NCBI RefSeq assembly: GCF_000281085.1
Contig: NZ_JH767522.1
Location: forward strand, 62,001 to 126,000
Direction of reading: 5' to 3'
DNA length: 64,000 bases
Origin: Catenovulum agarivorans YM01
GTDB taxonomy: Bacteria; Pseudomonadota; Gammaproteobacteria; Enterobacterales; Alteromonadaceae
A program made the translations under genes and the position numbers. Shown here piece after piece: positions 36,413 to 43,681 of the stretch. The notes under the pieces were generated by a model that saw only the letters and a program-made list of their open reading frames with translations, was not told where the DNA came from and did no database searches. Numbering within the stretch: the stretch's first letter is position 1; each line of letters starts with the position of its first letter.

Positions 36413-36865
36413 ATGCCCACTGGAACAAAACCAAAAGCAACCGGCATAATAGCTCAAGCAGGTTTACAACCTTATCAGCTAAGCGCTGGTGAAGATTACA
36501 TGAATGAAGCTCAGCTTGAGCATTTCAAAAAGATACTGGCAACTTGGAGAAGCCAACTGCGTGCTGAAGTGGATAAAACCATGCACCATATGCAAGACGA
36601 AGCAGCTAACTTTCCAGATCCAGTAGATCGCGCTTCACAAGAAGAGGAATTCAGCTTAGAGCTGCGTACTCGTGACCGTGAGCGTAAGTTGATTAAAAAA
36701 ATCGAAAAAACTTTACAGTTAATCGAAAATGAAGATTTCGGTTATTGTGAAGAGTGTGGTGTGGAAATTGGTATTCGCCGCTTAGAAGCCCGCCCAACTG
36801 CCGATTTATGTATCGACTGTAAAACTCTAGCTGAAATTAAAGAAAAGCAAAACGCTGGTTTATAA
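36413..36865 (+). CDS. dksA: RNA polymerase-binding transcription factor DksA
   Basis: A 150-residue DksA, which acts with ppGpp through the RNA polymerase secondary channel. The coiled-coil tip shows the [12 protein letters not shown] segment with the essential aspartates. The zinc finger CEECGVEIG...CIDCK holds four cysteines, so this is the zinc-dependent form. The start is the ATG at 36,413 behind AGGAG; the longer reading from 36,341 has no homology. gluQ follows 51 bp later, behind a hairpin. Confidence 0.96.
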   Translation: MPTGTKPKATGIIAQAGLQPYQLSAGEDYMNEAQLEHFKKILATWRSQLRAEVDKTMHHMQDEAANFPDPVDRASQEEEFSLELRTRDRERKLIKKIEKTLQLIENEDFGYCEECGVEIGIRRLEARPTADLCIDCKTLAEIKEKQNAGL

Positions 36866-36876
36866 CCGTGCATTAT

Positions 36877-36907
36877 GCATGCTTGAACATTCAAGCATGC
36901 TAGCTTT
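36877..36907 (+). terminator. dksA-gluQ intergenic terminator/attenuator
   Basis: A 10-bp perfect stem, GCATGCTTGA (36,877-36,886) with TCAAGCATGC (36,891-36,900), a 4-base loop, then TAGCTTTT. A terminator at this position limits gluQ expression in enteric bacteria, and the arrangement appears conserved here. Confidence 0.7.
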
Positions 36908-36916
36908 TAAAGCTGT

Positions 36917-37792
36917 ATGACATATATAGGCCGTTTTGCGCCCTCTCCGTCTGGACCTCTCCATTTTGGTTCATTGATTACTGCACTCGCAAGTTACTGT
37001 GACGCCAAAGCACACAATGGCTTATGGCTAGTCAGAATGGAAGATATAGATCCCCCTCGTGAAATGCCCGGCGCCAAGCAGCTCATTTTACAACAACTCG
37101 AAGCCTTTGGTTTACATTGGGATCGACAGGTTATTTATCAAAGCGAACGGTTAGATTTATATCAGCAACAAATAGACACCTGGCTCAGAGAGCATCTAGC
37201 TTATGCTTGTAGTTGCACCCGCAAGCGCATGAAATCAATTAATCACCAGTACGATGGTTATTGCAGAGATAAACACAATTCCGCAGACAACTGCGCTATC
37301 CGCTTTATCAACAACACCACGATAAACCAATTTAACGACCAAATTTATGGGTTATGTGAATTACCAAGATTACATGCCCAGCAAGACTTTATCATCAAAC
37401 GCAAAGATGGTTTAGTTGCATATCAGATAGCAGTTTGTATGGACGATGTTGCTCAGGGTATCAGCCATGTGGTTAGAGGCTACGATTTACTTGACACAAC
37501 CATTTGGCAAAAAGCCTTAATCGCTCAACTTGGCGGCAACACACCAGAATACGCACATATTCCGCTCGCATACGCCGACGATGGCAGAAAGCTGAGTAAA
37601 CAAAATGGCGCTACTGCTATAGAAGTCAATCAAGCGTCGAGCCTGTTACATGCAGCATTAGAGCATTTAGGCCAACAACCACCTAAAGCCTTATCTACAG
37701 AAAACGTCGAAACCATCATTTCATGGGCAGTAAAACACTGGCAGCGCGAAAAAGTACAAAATATTGCAGTAAAACAACTGAATAATGCTTAA
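36917..37792 (+). CDS. gluQ: Glutamyl-Q tRNA(Asp) synthetase
   Basis: A 291-residue truncated glutamyl-tRNA synthetase paralogue that glutamylates queuosine at position 34 of tRNA(Asp). The HIGH-type motif reads PSGPLHFGSL; the KMSKS-type motif is KLSKQNG. The zinc site CSCTRKRM...YDGYC is present. It lacks the anticodon-binding domain, as the family does. Position after dksA is conserved in gammaproteobacteria. Confidence 0.95.
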   Translation: MTYIGRFAPSPSGPLHFGSLITALASYCDAKAHNGLWLVRMEDIDPPREMPGAKQLILQQLEAFGLHWDRQVIYQSERLDLYQQQIDTWLREHLAYACSCTRKRMKSINHQYDGYCRDKHNSADNCAIRFINNTTINQFNDQIYGLCELPRLHAQQDFIIKRKDGLVAYQIAVCMDDVAQGISHVVRGYDLLDTTIWQKALIAQLGGNTPEYAHIPLAYADDGRKLSKQNGATAIEVNQASSLLHAALEHLGQQPPKALSTENVETIISWAVKHWQREKVQNIAVKQLNNA

Positions 37793-37858
37793 AAAATTCT
37801 CATTTGCGCTCGCTTGTTATATTATTGCGCCAATTTTTTCAACTAAAAGGTAAAACCC

Positions 37859-39268
37859 ATTATTACTCGTGTCTTGAATTTGTGTAAAAAAGTATTGAGC
37901 GGACAAAATAGCTCGGTCAAACCAACCGCCGAATTACAGATTATTCCGCGTGCAGAGCACAACATATCACGTAAAGATATCAGTAAAAATGCGCTGAAGG
38001 TGTTATATCGCCTGAAAGATGCAGGGTATGATGCTTATTTAGTCGGTGGTGGTGTACGCGACTTGTTATTGGGTTTAAAACCCAAAGACTTTGATATAGT
38101 CACCAATGCAACGCCTGAGCAAATCAAAAAATGTTTTAGTAACTGCCGCTTAATCGGTCGCCGCTTTCGCTTAGCTCATATTGTATTTGGCCGCGAAATT
38201 ATTGAAGTTGCCACCTTCCGTGGTCACCATGAAGCTGACGCTGATAGTCCACATAAATCAGATGATGGTCAGCTGTTACGTGATAATGTCTATGGCGATA
38301 TAGACGAAGACGCAGAACGTCGAGACTTCTCAGCAAACTCGCTCTATTACGATATTAAAGACTTTTCTATTCGCGACTACTGGGGTGGTGTTGCTGCCAT
38401 TGCTAATCGTGAAATAGCCTTAATTGGTGATCCTGAAACACGTTACCGTGAAGATCCTGTACGCATGTTACGCGCTGTGCGCTTTGCACAAAAGCTCGAC
38501 ATGCACATAACACCTCGTACCGCTAAGCCGATTTATAAACTTGCGCCTTTATTACAAAACATTCCAAAAGCGCGTTTATTTGAAGAATGTTTAAAACTAT
38601 TTTTAGCTGGTAAAGGTTTAGATACCTATAAAAGTTTAATTGAGTTTGGTTTATTCCAGCAAATATTCCCAAATTTAACCGAATCAGTTAAAGATGAAGA
38701 TGCTGCATACCAGTTAATGTGTATAGCACTGCGCAATACTGACACCCGCATTAACAACGAATTGCGGGTAACTCCAGCATTTTTATTTGCTGCCTTTTTA
38801 TGGCATGAAATGGAACAAGCTTGTGAGCACTACCAAGCGCAAGGTATGCCTGCACAAGATGCATTGCACACAGCGGCAAGTGCCGTGTTAGATGGTGGCC
38901 AGTACAATATCACTATTCCAAAAAGGTTTTCTACGACCATTCGTGATATCTGGGCACTACAACCTAGGTTAGAAAAACGCGCCGGTAAACGCTGTTTAAA
39001 ATTGTTAGAACATCCAAAGTTTAGAGCGGCCTATGACTTTTTATTGTTACGTGCCGAAATCGCTCAAGGTGAACAAGCATCAGAGCTAAACAGCATTGCC
39101 ACTTGGTGGACAGAACTGCAAAAATCAGACGCGGGCAAACAGGCTAACTTAGTCAACGAGTTATCCAATAACTCAGAAAGACGCCCACGCCGTCGTCGCA
39201 ATAACAATCGACGTCCATATAACAAAAAACGCCGTAGTAACACATCACAATCTGACAGCAATGAATAA
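37859..39268 (+). CDS. pcnB: Poly(A) polymerase I (predicted ATT start)
   Basis: A 469-residue poly(A) polymerase that adds 3' tails to RNA and promotes decay. The nucleotidyltransferase core has YLVGGGVRDLLLG and KPKDFDI (catalytic aspartates). The RNA-binding domain and a basic Arg-rich tail (RRPRRRRNNNRRPYNKKRR) follow. The first ATG/GTG/TTG-type codon (TTG, 37,874) truncates the conserved N-terminus. Starting at ATT 37,859, 8 bases after AAAAGG, gives I-I-T-R-V, matching the E. coli start MFTRV, which is itself encoded from AUU. It overlaps folK by 8 bp. Confidence 0.9.
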   Translation: MITRVLNLCKKVLSGQNSSVKPTAELQIIPRAEHNISRKDISKNALKVLYRLKDAGYDAYLVGGGVRDLLLGLKPKDFDIVTNATPEQIKKCFSNCRLIGRRFRLAHIVFGREIIEVATFRGHHEADADSPHKSDDGQLLRDNVYGDIDEDAERRDFSANSLYYDIKDFSIRDYWGGVAAIANREIALIGDPETRYREDPVRMLRAVRFAQKLDMHITPRTAKPIYKLAPLLQNIPKARLFEECLKLFLAGKGLDTYKSLIEFGLFQQIFPNLTESVKDEDAAYQLMCIALRNTDTRINNELRVTPAFLFAAFLWHEMEQACEHYQAQGMPAQDALHTAASAVLDGGQYNITIPKRFSTTIRDIWALQPRLEKRAGKRCLKLLEHPKFRAAYDFLLLRAEIAQGEQASELNSIATWWTELQKSDAGKQANLVNELSNNSERRPRRRRNNNRRPYNKKRRSNTSQSDSNE

Positions 39269-39743
39269 AGTTTATATTGGTCTTGGCAGCAACTTAGCCA
39301 ACCCGCAGCAACAAATTACTAATGCGTTAAATGCCTTGGCAGAATTAGTTGGCGTATCAGATTTACAAGTTTCTTCGTTATACGCCAGTAAACCTATGGG
39401 TCCACAAGACCAACCTGACTACGTCAATGCAGTAGCCTGTTTTAACTGGCAAGGTGAAGCATTAGATTTGTTAGATAAATTACAAGCAATTGAACAGCAA
39501 CACGGCCGTGTACGCAAAGCCGAGCGCTGGGGTCCTAGAACGCTGGATTTAGATATAGTCCTGTACGGTAACCAAGTTATTAACTCAGAGCGTTTAACCG
39601 TACCGCATTACGGTATGCAAGAACGCGCATTTGTATTGTATCCACTTGCACAACTATCACCGGAATTAATATTACCCTGCGGAACTAAACTTGCTGACTT
39701 ATTAACAAAAGTACCCGCTGGCGATCTAACCATAATTAACTAA
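39261..39743 (+). CDS. folK: 2-amino-4-hydroxy-6-hydroxymethyldihydropteridine pyrophosphokinase
   Basis: A 160-residue HPPK of folate synthesis, transferring pyrophosphate from ATP to the pterin alcohol. Motifs: VYIGLGSNLANP at the start, SLYASKPMGPQDQPDYVNAV, and RWGPRTLDLDIVLYG with the Mg2+-binding aspartates. It overlaps the pcnB end by 8 bp, the standard pcnB-folK coupling. panC follows after 38 bp; panB, which usually sits here, is absent. Confidence 0.96.
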   Translation: MNKVYIGLGSNLANPQQQITNALNALAELVGVSDLQVSSLYASKPMGPQDQPDYVNAVACFNWQGEALDLLDKLQAIEQQHGRVRKAERWGPRTLDLDIVLYGNQVINSERLTVPHYGMQERAFVLYPLAQLSPELILPCGTKLADLLTKVPAGDLTIIN

Positions 39744-39781
39744 CTTCTATTTACGAATATCACAGTCTGCTCGAGAAACTT

Positions 39782-40630
39782 ATGCAAACTATTAGCGATT
39801 TAACTCAACTTAGACAACAAATAAAAACTTGGAAACAGCAAGGTGACAAAATTGCATTTGTCCCAACTATGGGTAATTTGCACCAAGGGCATATCTCGTT
39901 AGTTGAAGAAGCAAAAAAACATGCAGACCGAGTCGTCGCCAGTATTTTTGTCAACCCTATGCAATTTGGCGCAGGCGAAGATTTAGATAAATACCCGCGC
40001 ACCCTACAAGCCGATAGCGAGCAATTAATTGCCGTAGGTACAGATTTATTATTTACCCCAAGCTCACAAACTATGTATCCCAAAGGTTTGGAAGTACAAA
40101 CTTACATTGAAGTACCAGGGGTGTCTGACAATTATTGCGGCTCATCTCGCCCTGGGCATTTCCGTGGTGTAGCAACCATAGTGAATAAACTCTTTAACTT
40201 AGTTCAACCTGACGTTGCTTGTTTTGGTGAGAAAGATTTCCAACAACTGCAAGTTATCCGCACTATGGTTGCTGATTTAGCCATGCCGATTGAAATTATT
40301 GGGGTACCGACTGCACGTGAGCATAATGGTTTGGCTAAAAGTAGTCGTAATGGTTATTTGTCGGCAGAGCAAAAAGAACAAGCTGGTGTGATTTATCAAA
40401 GCTTGTTGCAAGCTGCTGAAAAGCTTAAGCAGCAAGCGTCACTGGATGATGTTAAAGCCTTTATTGCTGAGCAAATTAGTCAGCAAGGTTTAACCATAGA
40501 TTATGTTGAAATTGCTGAGCGCAATAGCATGCAGGATGCAGTTGCAGGCGATAAGCACTTGGTTATTTTAGTTGCGGCGTTTCTTGGGCAAACTCGTTTG
40601 ATTGATAATTGGCAGGTTGATTTAAATTAG
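39782..40630 (+). CDS. panC: Pantothenate synthetase (pantoate-beta-alanine ligase)
   Basis: A 282-residue ligase joining pantoate and beta-alanine with ATP. Motifs: VPTMGNLHQGHISLVEEA with the HIGH-type HQGH, NPMQFGAGEDLDKYPR, CFGEKDFQQL and GLAKSSRNGYLS (KMSKS-like). Length is normal. Neither panB before it nor panD after it is present. Beta-alanine is probably supplied by PanP (11.4-13.1 kb). Downstream lies an 800-bp repeat-rich gap. Confidence 0.96.
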   Translation: MQTISDLTQLRQQIKTWKQQGDKIAFVPTMGNLHQGHISLVEEAKKHADRVVASIFVNPMQFGAGEDLDKYPRTLQADSEQLIAVGTDLLFTPSSQTMYPKGLEVQTYIEVPGVSDNYCGSSRPGHFRGVATIVNKLFNLVQPDVACFGEKDFQQLQVIRTMVADLAMPIEIIGVPTAREHNGLAKSSRNGYLSAEQKEQAGVIYQSLLQAAEKLKQQASLDDVKAFIAEQISQQGLTIDYVEIAERNSMQDAVAGDKHLVILVAAFLGQTRLIDNWQVDLN

Positions 40631-40686
40631 CCGCGTCACTATGGTGAAAATCGGCTGGAACACCCGGGCAGAGAGTCGTCGAGCTA

Positions 40687-40783
40687 GTTAGAATGCTTTT
40701 CGCAAAAACGCTTCAAGCCCATCCCTGGGCCGCTCTCAAACGGTATCCCTACCGATTGGAAGTTTTGCGAAAAGCATTCTAAC
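40687..40783 (-). repeat. GGA-hairpin palindromic repeat (E5), longest arms
   Basis: Outer arms 40,687-40,707 and 40,763-40,783 are a perfect 21-bp inverted repeat. Inside, plus-strand hairpins GCCC-ATCCCT-GGGC (40,717-40,730) and CGGT-ATCCCT-ACCG (40,741-40,754) read on the minus strand as two AGGGAT hexaloops, both ANGGAN. The arm sequence (GAATGCTTTTCGCAAAA) is unlike that of the copies E3 and E8, though equally well paired. Confidence 0.82.
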
Positions 40784-40980
40784 CAACTCTCCTTGCATCT
40801 GTGGTGACATTCAAATTCACGTGAAATAAAACTGAAATACCTCGTTGCTGTTCAGCTGGAATTCCTTACCCACTCTCCAATCAGAGTGTTTATTCGCAAT
40901 TCCCATCCTCACTAAACTTCTTCTTTGTTGCCAGAAATATAGCAGCGACAGCATTGCTAGATTGAAGTCTGTTTGAATGC
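40784..40980. repeat. Spacer of the second composite repeat
   Basis: It lies between the opposite-facing copies E5 and E6. The end of it (GCAATTCCCATCCTCA ... GCCAGAAATATAGCA) resembles the spacer at 3673-3754. No gene is seen. Confidence 0.45.
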
Positions 40981-41139
40981 TAATTTTCTAAAACTTCAAA
41001 AGATAGGGCGAATCAAAACCGAAGCACCGCTTCGCAGTTTGATGAGGTGGAGCCAAGAAAGGCGACAGGGCCTGACCTTCATGGATGAATAGTCTACTCA
41101 AGATTTGCATGAGATCAGAAAAGCGTTTTTAGAAAATTA
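40981..41139 (+). repeat. Expanded GGA-hairpin palindromic repeat (E6)
   Basis: Outer arms TAATTTTCTAAAA (40,981-40,993) and 41,127-41,139 are a perfect 13-bp inverted repeat, identical to those of E3. The interior is about 80 bp longer than in other copies and contains a CGAAGC-ACC-GCTTCG hairpin (41,020-41,034), within longer imperfect pairing, and a TTC-ATGGAT-GAA hairpin (41,078-41,089) with an ANGGAN loop. Hairpin 1 of the standard element is not recognisable. Confidence 0.68.
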
Positions 41140-41292
41140 TGCTTCAAACAGGCTTGATTGCACATACTCCAAGCTCCCACCCGCCTTAACTTCTGTGCAA
41201 ACAGGCTGGAAACCCCGAATAACTCACCAAATTCTTTCATCGCTGCTTTAAAAATAGAAGCGACAACTGTGTTAAAAAGGAGGATGAGCATG

Positions 41293-41370
41293 TTGTGAAC
41301 AAAACTTCACAAGAGAGGGATATCTTGTGAGAGCGCCCCATGGATGGGCTCGCAGCGATTTTGTGAACAA
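41293..41370 (+). repeat. GGA-hairpin palindromic repeat (E7)
   Basis: Outer arms TTGTGAACAAAA (41,293-41,304) and TTTTGTGAACAA (41,359-41,370) pair at 10 of 12 positions. Hairpin 1 is CACAAGA-GAGGGATA-TCTTGTG (41,308-41,329) and hairpin 2 is CCC-ATGGAT-GGG (41,337-41,348). The latter is an ANGGAN hexaloop. Confidence 0.77.
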
Positions 41371-41442
41371 TATCTCATTCACCTTTTGTATTCTTTGGCA
41401 CCATTTCCTAGCGATTCAAATCGACAGATTCACCTTTGGTGG

Positions 41443-42708
41443 CTAAGCATTTTTAGCCGCTATCCACTGCGCCATATATTGGGTACTTTTCATTGTATGA
41501 TGCTGCAACATAGCACCAATAATATTCTGCGCCCTATGCGCAACTAAATCTTGCTGAATGGCTTCAATACGCGCACAAAACTCTGGTAAAAAACTACTTT
41601 CCCGGAAACGCTGCAACATGCCCCAAGCTTTATCTTGTGCAGCCTGCCACAACACTTGATTGTTATATAACTCAACAGCCTTGCTGGCGATAAGCTCAGC
41701 ATCGTCGGCAACAGCGCCAGGCCAATAGCTATTGCGAATATCATCAACAGACACAGCTGAATCAAAATAACCTTCAATGCCCACACTAGTCGTTACACTC
41801 GGTGTACCTAACTGCATAGCCTCAAACAACTTACCTTTAAGCCCTGCACCAAAACGCAAAGGCGCTAAACAAATACGCGCATTGGCAACTACAGCATTAG
41901 CATCGTCCGCCCAACCTTTAACCAAAAACCTTTGTTTCGGGTTGTGCAAATCAGTCACTTTTTTGGCCGGATAAGCACCATAAATATGTAGCTCAGCATC
42001 TTTAATTTGTTTGCTAATCAGCGGCCACACCTGCTGTTTTAAAAACAACACGGCATCCCAGTTAGGTTCGTGTTTAAAGTTACCAATAAAAACAAAATGC
42101 GCTCTATTTTCAAATGGTTTAGCTTGAGTCTGTAACTGAGCGAGCTGCTCGTCTTCAACCACAAATGGCAAATGAGCCAAAATATGAGCAGGCACTTTAA
42201 ACTGATTAACCAACAAGTCCATTTCGTAATGCGAGATTACTAACGACAAATCACAGCGCCAAATTGAGGCTAACTCACGTAACACTAAATCTTGTAAATA
42301 ATCACTTGGCTGCAATGGCCGCTGCTGTTTATACGCCTGCATACGAATATGGCGTAAACTCCACAAATCTTCCAAATCAAGAATCCGCAGCGCATTCGGG
42401 CAATGTTTAGCCACCCGCCAACCAAATTGTTCTTCAATCATAAAACGATCAAACAACACAACATCAGGTTGCAACTCGACAATAAAATCATCAAAACTCG
42501 CACAGTTCAGTTTAATTTCAGCTTTAGTTATGCCGAGTTGTTCAAATGGATATCTATGAATGCTTTCGCTGGCAGCGCAGGCAAAGGTGATTTGGTAATT
42601 TTGCGCAAGAAAGGTTTTAAGCAATTTCAGCATATATTGGCCAGCGGCCGATGAGTTCGGCTCTGGCCACACATAGCCAATTACCAGCAGTTTTTTAATC
42701 GAGGACAA
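41443..42708 (-). CDS. Glycosyltransferase (GT4-like)
   Basis: A 421-residue GT-B type glycosyltransferase. The N-terminal half begins KLLVIGYVWPEPNSSAAGQYML, the donor/acceptor glycine-rich region. The C-terminal half has FIGNFKHEPNWDAV, LRFGAGLKGKLFEAMQLGTPSV and the acidic E of GT4-type EAMxxG, which binds nucleotide-sugar phosphate. No membrane segment is visible; it is a cytosolic or peripheral enzyme. It overlaps the LPP20-like gene by 14 bp, so it shares an operon with two envelope proteins. The acceptor is unknown; cell-surface glycan is likely given the nearby capsule locus. Confidence 0.85.
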   Translation of the reverse strand: MSSIKKLLVIGYVWPEPNSSAAGQYMLKLLKTFLAQNYQITFACAASESIHRYPFEQLGITKAEIKLNCASFDDFIVELQPDVVLFDRFMIEEQFGWRVAKHCPNALRILDLEDLWSLRHIRMQAYKQQRPLQPSDYLQDLVLRELASIWRCDLSLVISHYEMDLLVNQFKVPAHILAHLPFVVEDEQLAQLQTQAKPFENRAHFVFIGNFKHEPNWDAVLFLKQQVWPLISKQIKDAELHIYGAYPAKKVTDLHNPKQRFLVKGWADDANAVVANARICLAPLRFGAGLKGKLFEAMQLGTPSVTTSVGIEGYFDSAVSVDDIRNSYWPGAVADDAELIASKAVELYNNQVLWQAAQDKAWGMLQRFRESSFLPEFCARIEAIQQDLVAHRAQNIIGAMLQHHTMKSTQYMAQWIAAKNA

Positions 42709-43681
42709 TAATTACCCCTGCATCATTAAAAAACTGACTCGCCATTAACTGTTCTAATTTTGCGGCAGTTTGTTCACTGACCACAATATCCGTCCGGCTG
42801 TCTTTCGACTGCGACGCTTTAATAATCCACGGGCGCTCACCCACTTTCGGGTGACGCTGCGCAAAACTTAAGTCGCGAGTAAATAAAGAAACTAATCGAC
42901 CGTTAGCTAAAATGGCTTCTCTAGCTTGTTTTTTCGGGTAAAGCTTTTTACCCGCTTTTGAATAGATTTTTGGTGATAACGAAGGTACAAAATGACCGCC
43001 ACGCACATCAATAATCAAACCTGTCGGCAAGGTATTAGACTCAGCATTAGGAGCATTGTTTTGATTAACCCCTTGCTCTAATTGCACTAAGCGTGTTTCT
43101 AACTGCTCAAGTCGACGTAAAATTTGCTCATTAGACGTTGCAGCATGCGCTTTGGATGGCATCAACCAAGCTAAACTTTGGCCAACACCGTCTAATAGAT
43201 AATAAAACGCAGTTTTTTGACTATCTTGATCGAAGGCTGGTTTGTAAATACTCTGAGAAAAATTACCAGCCATAGGTGCTGCAACTTTAACTCGACAAGT
43301 CCCGTCAGATAAAGGTGTTTTTTCCGTGATCATAGCGTTGCGTACCACCCCTTCAACCGAGGTGCTTACCTGATCACTCGCCAACATATACTTTTCAACT
43401 ACAGTTGTTGCTTGTACACGTACACCTTTAGTTGCTTCTAATAAATTACGCTGAGCATCCGCAATTGCCGCACGACACGCCAACAAAGGAATAACATGCA
43501 CAGGTTTATTTGGTGGCGCAGCGCCCATGCCTTCAGCAACTATTTGGCCTTTAGACCAATTTACCGCGCCAGCTGCACCCACAAACTCAGTGTACTCTGC
43601 AGTTTGCTCAGCCGCGACAGTGCAACTAACAAGCGCGGCCAATAATGAGATAGTTTTTAAAGCTTTCATTTGCATATCCAT
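42695..43681 (-). CDS. LPP20-like exported protein
   Basis: A 328-residue protein with a signal peptide (ALKTISLLAALVSCTVAAEQ). The N-terminal domain resembles LPP20/FlgP-type modules: VNWSKGQIVAEGMGAAPP, then LLACRAAIADAQRNLLEATKGVRV. A coiled-coil segment (EQILRRLEQLETRLVQLEQG, about 180-202) and a C-terminal domain of unknown fold (GLIIDVRGGHFVPSLSPKIY) follow. Its start overlaps the stop of the upstream beta-helix lipoprotein by one base. The pair probably forms an outer-membrane or periplasmic assembly; no known complex can be assigned. Confidence 0.6.
   Translation of the reverse strand: MDMQMKALKTISLLAALVSCTVAAEQTAEYTEFVGAAGAVNWSKGQIVAEGMGAAPPNKPVHVIPLLACRAAIADAQRNLLEATKGVRVQATTVVEKYMLASDQVSTSVEGVVRNAMITEKTPLSDGTCRVKVAAPMAGNFSQSIYKPAFDQDSQKTAFYYLLDGVGQSLAWLMPSKAHAATSNEQILRRLEQLETRLVQLEQGVNQNNAPNAESNTLPTGLIIDVRGGHFVPSLSPKIYSKAGKKLYPKKQAREAILANGRLVSLFTRDLSFAQRHPKVGERPWIIKASQSKDSRTDIVVSEQTAAKLEQLMASQFFNDAGVIIVLD

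Noticed and set aside
40687-40783. Integron attC-like site (GTTAG and CTAAC at the ends of a long palindrome)
   Set aside because: The GTT/AAC ends face the wrong way for attC, other copies lack them, and no integrase or cassette array is nearby.
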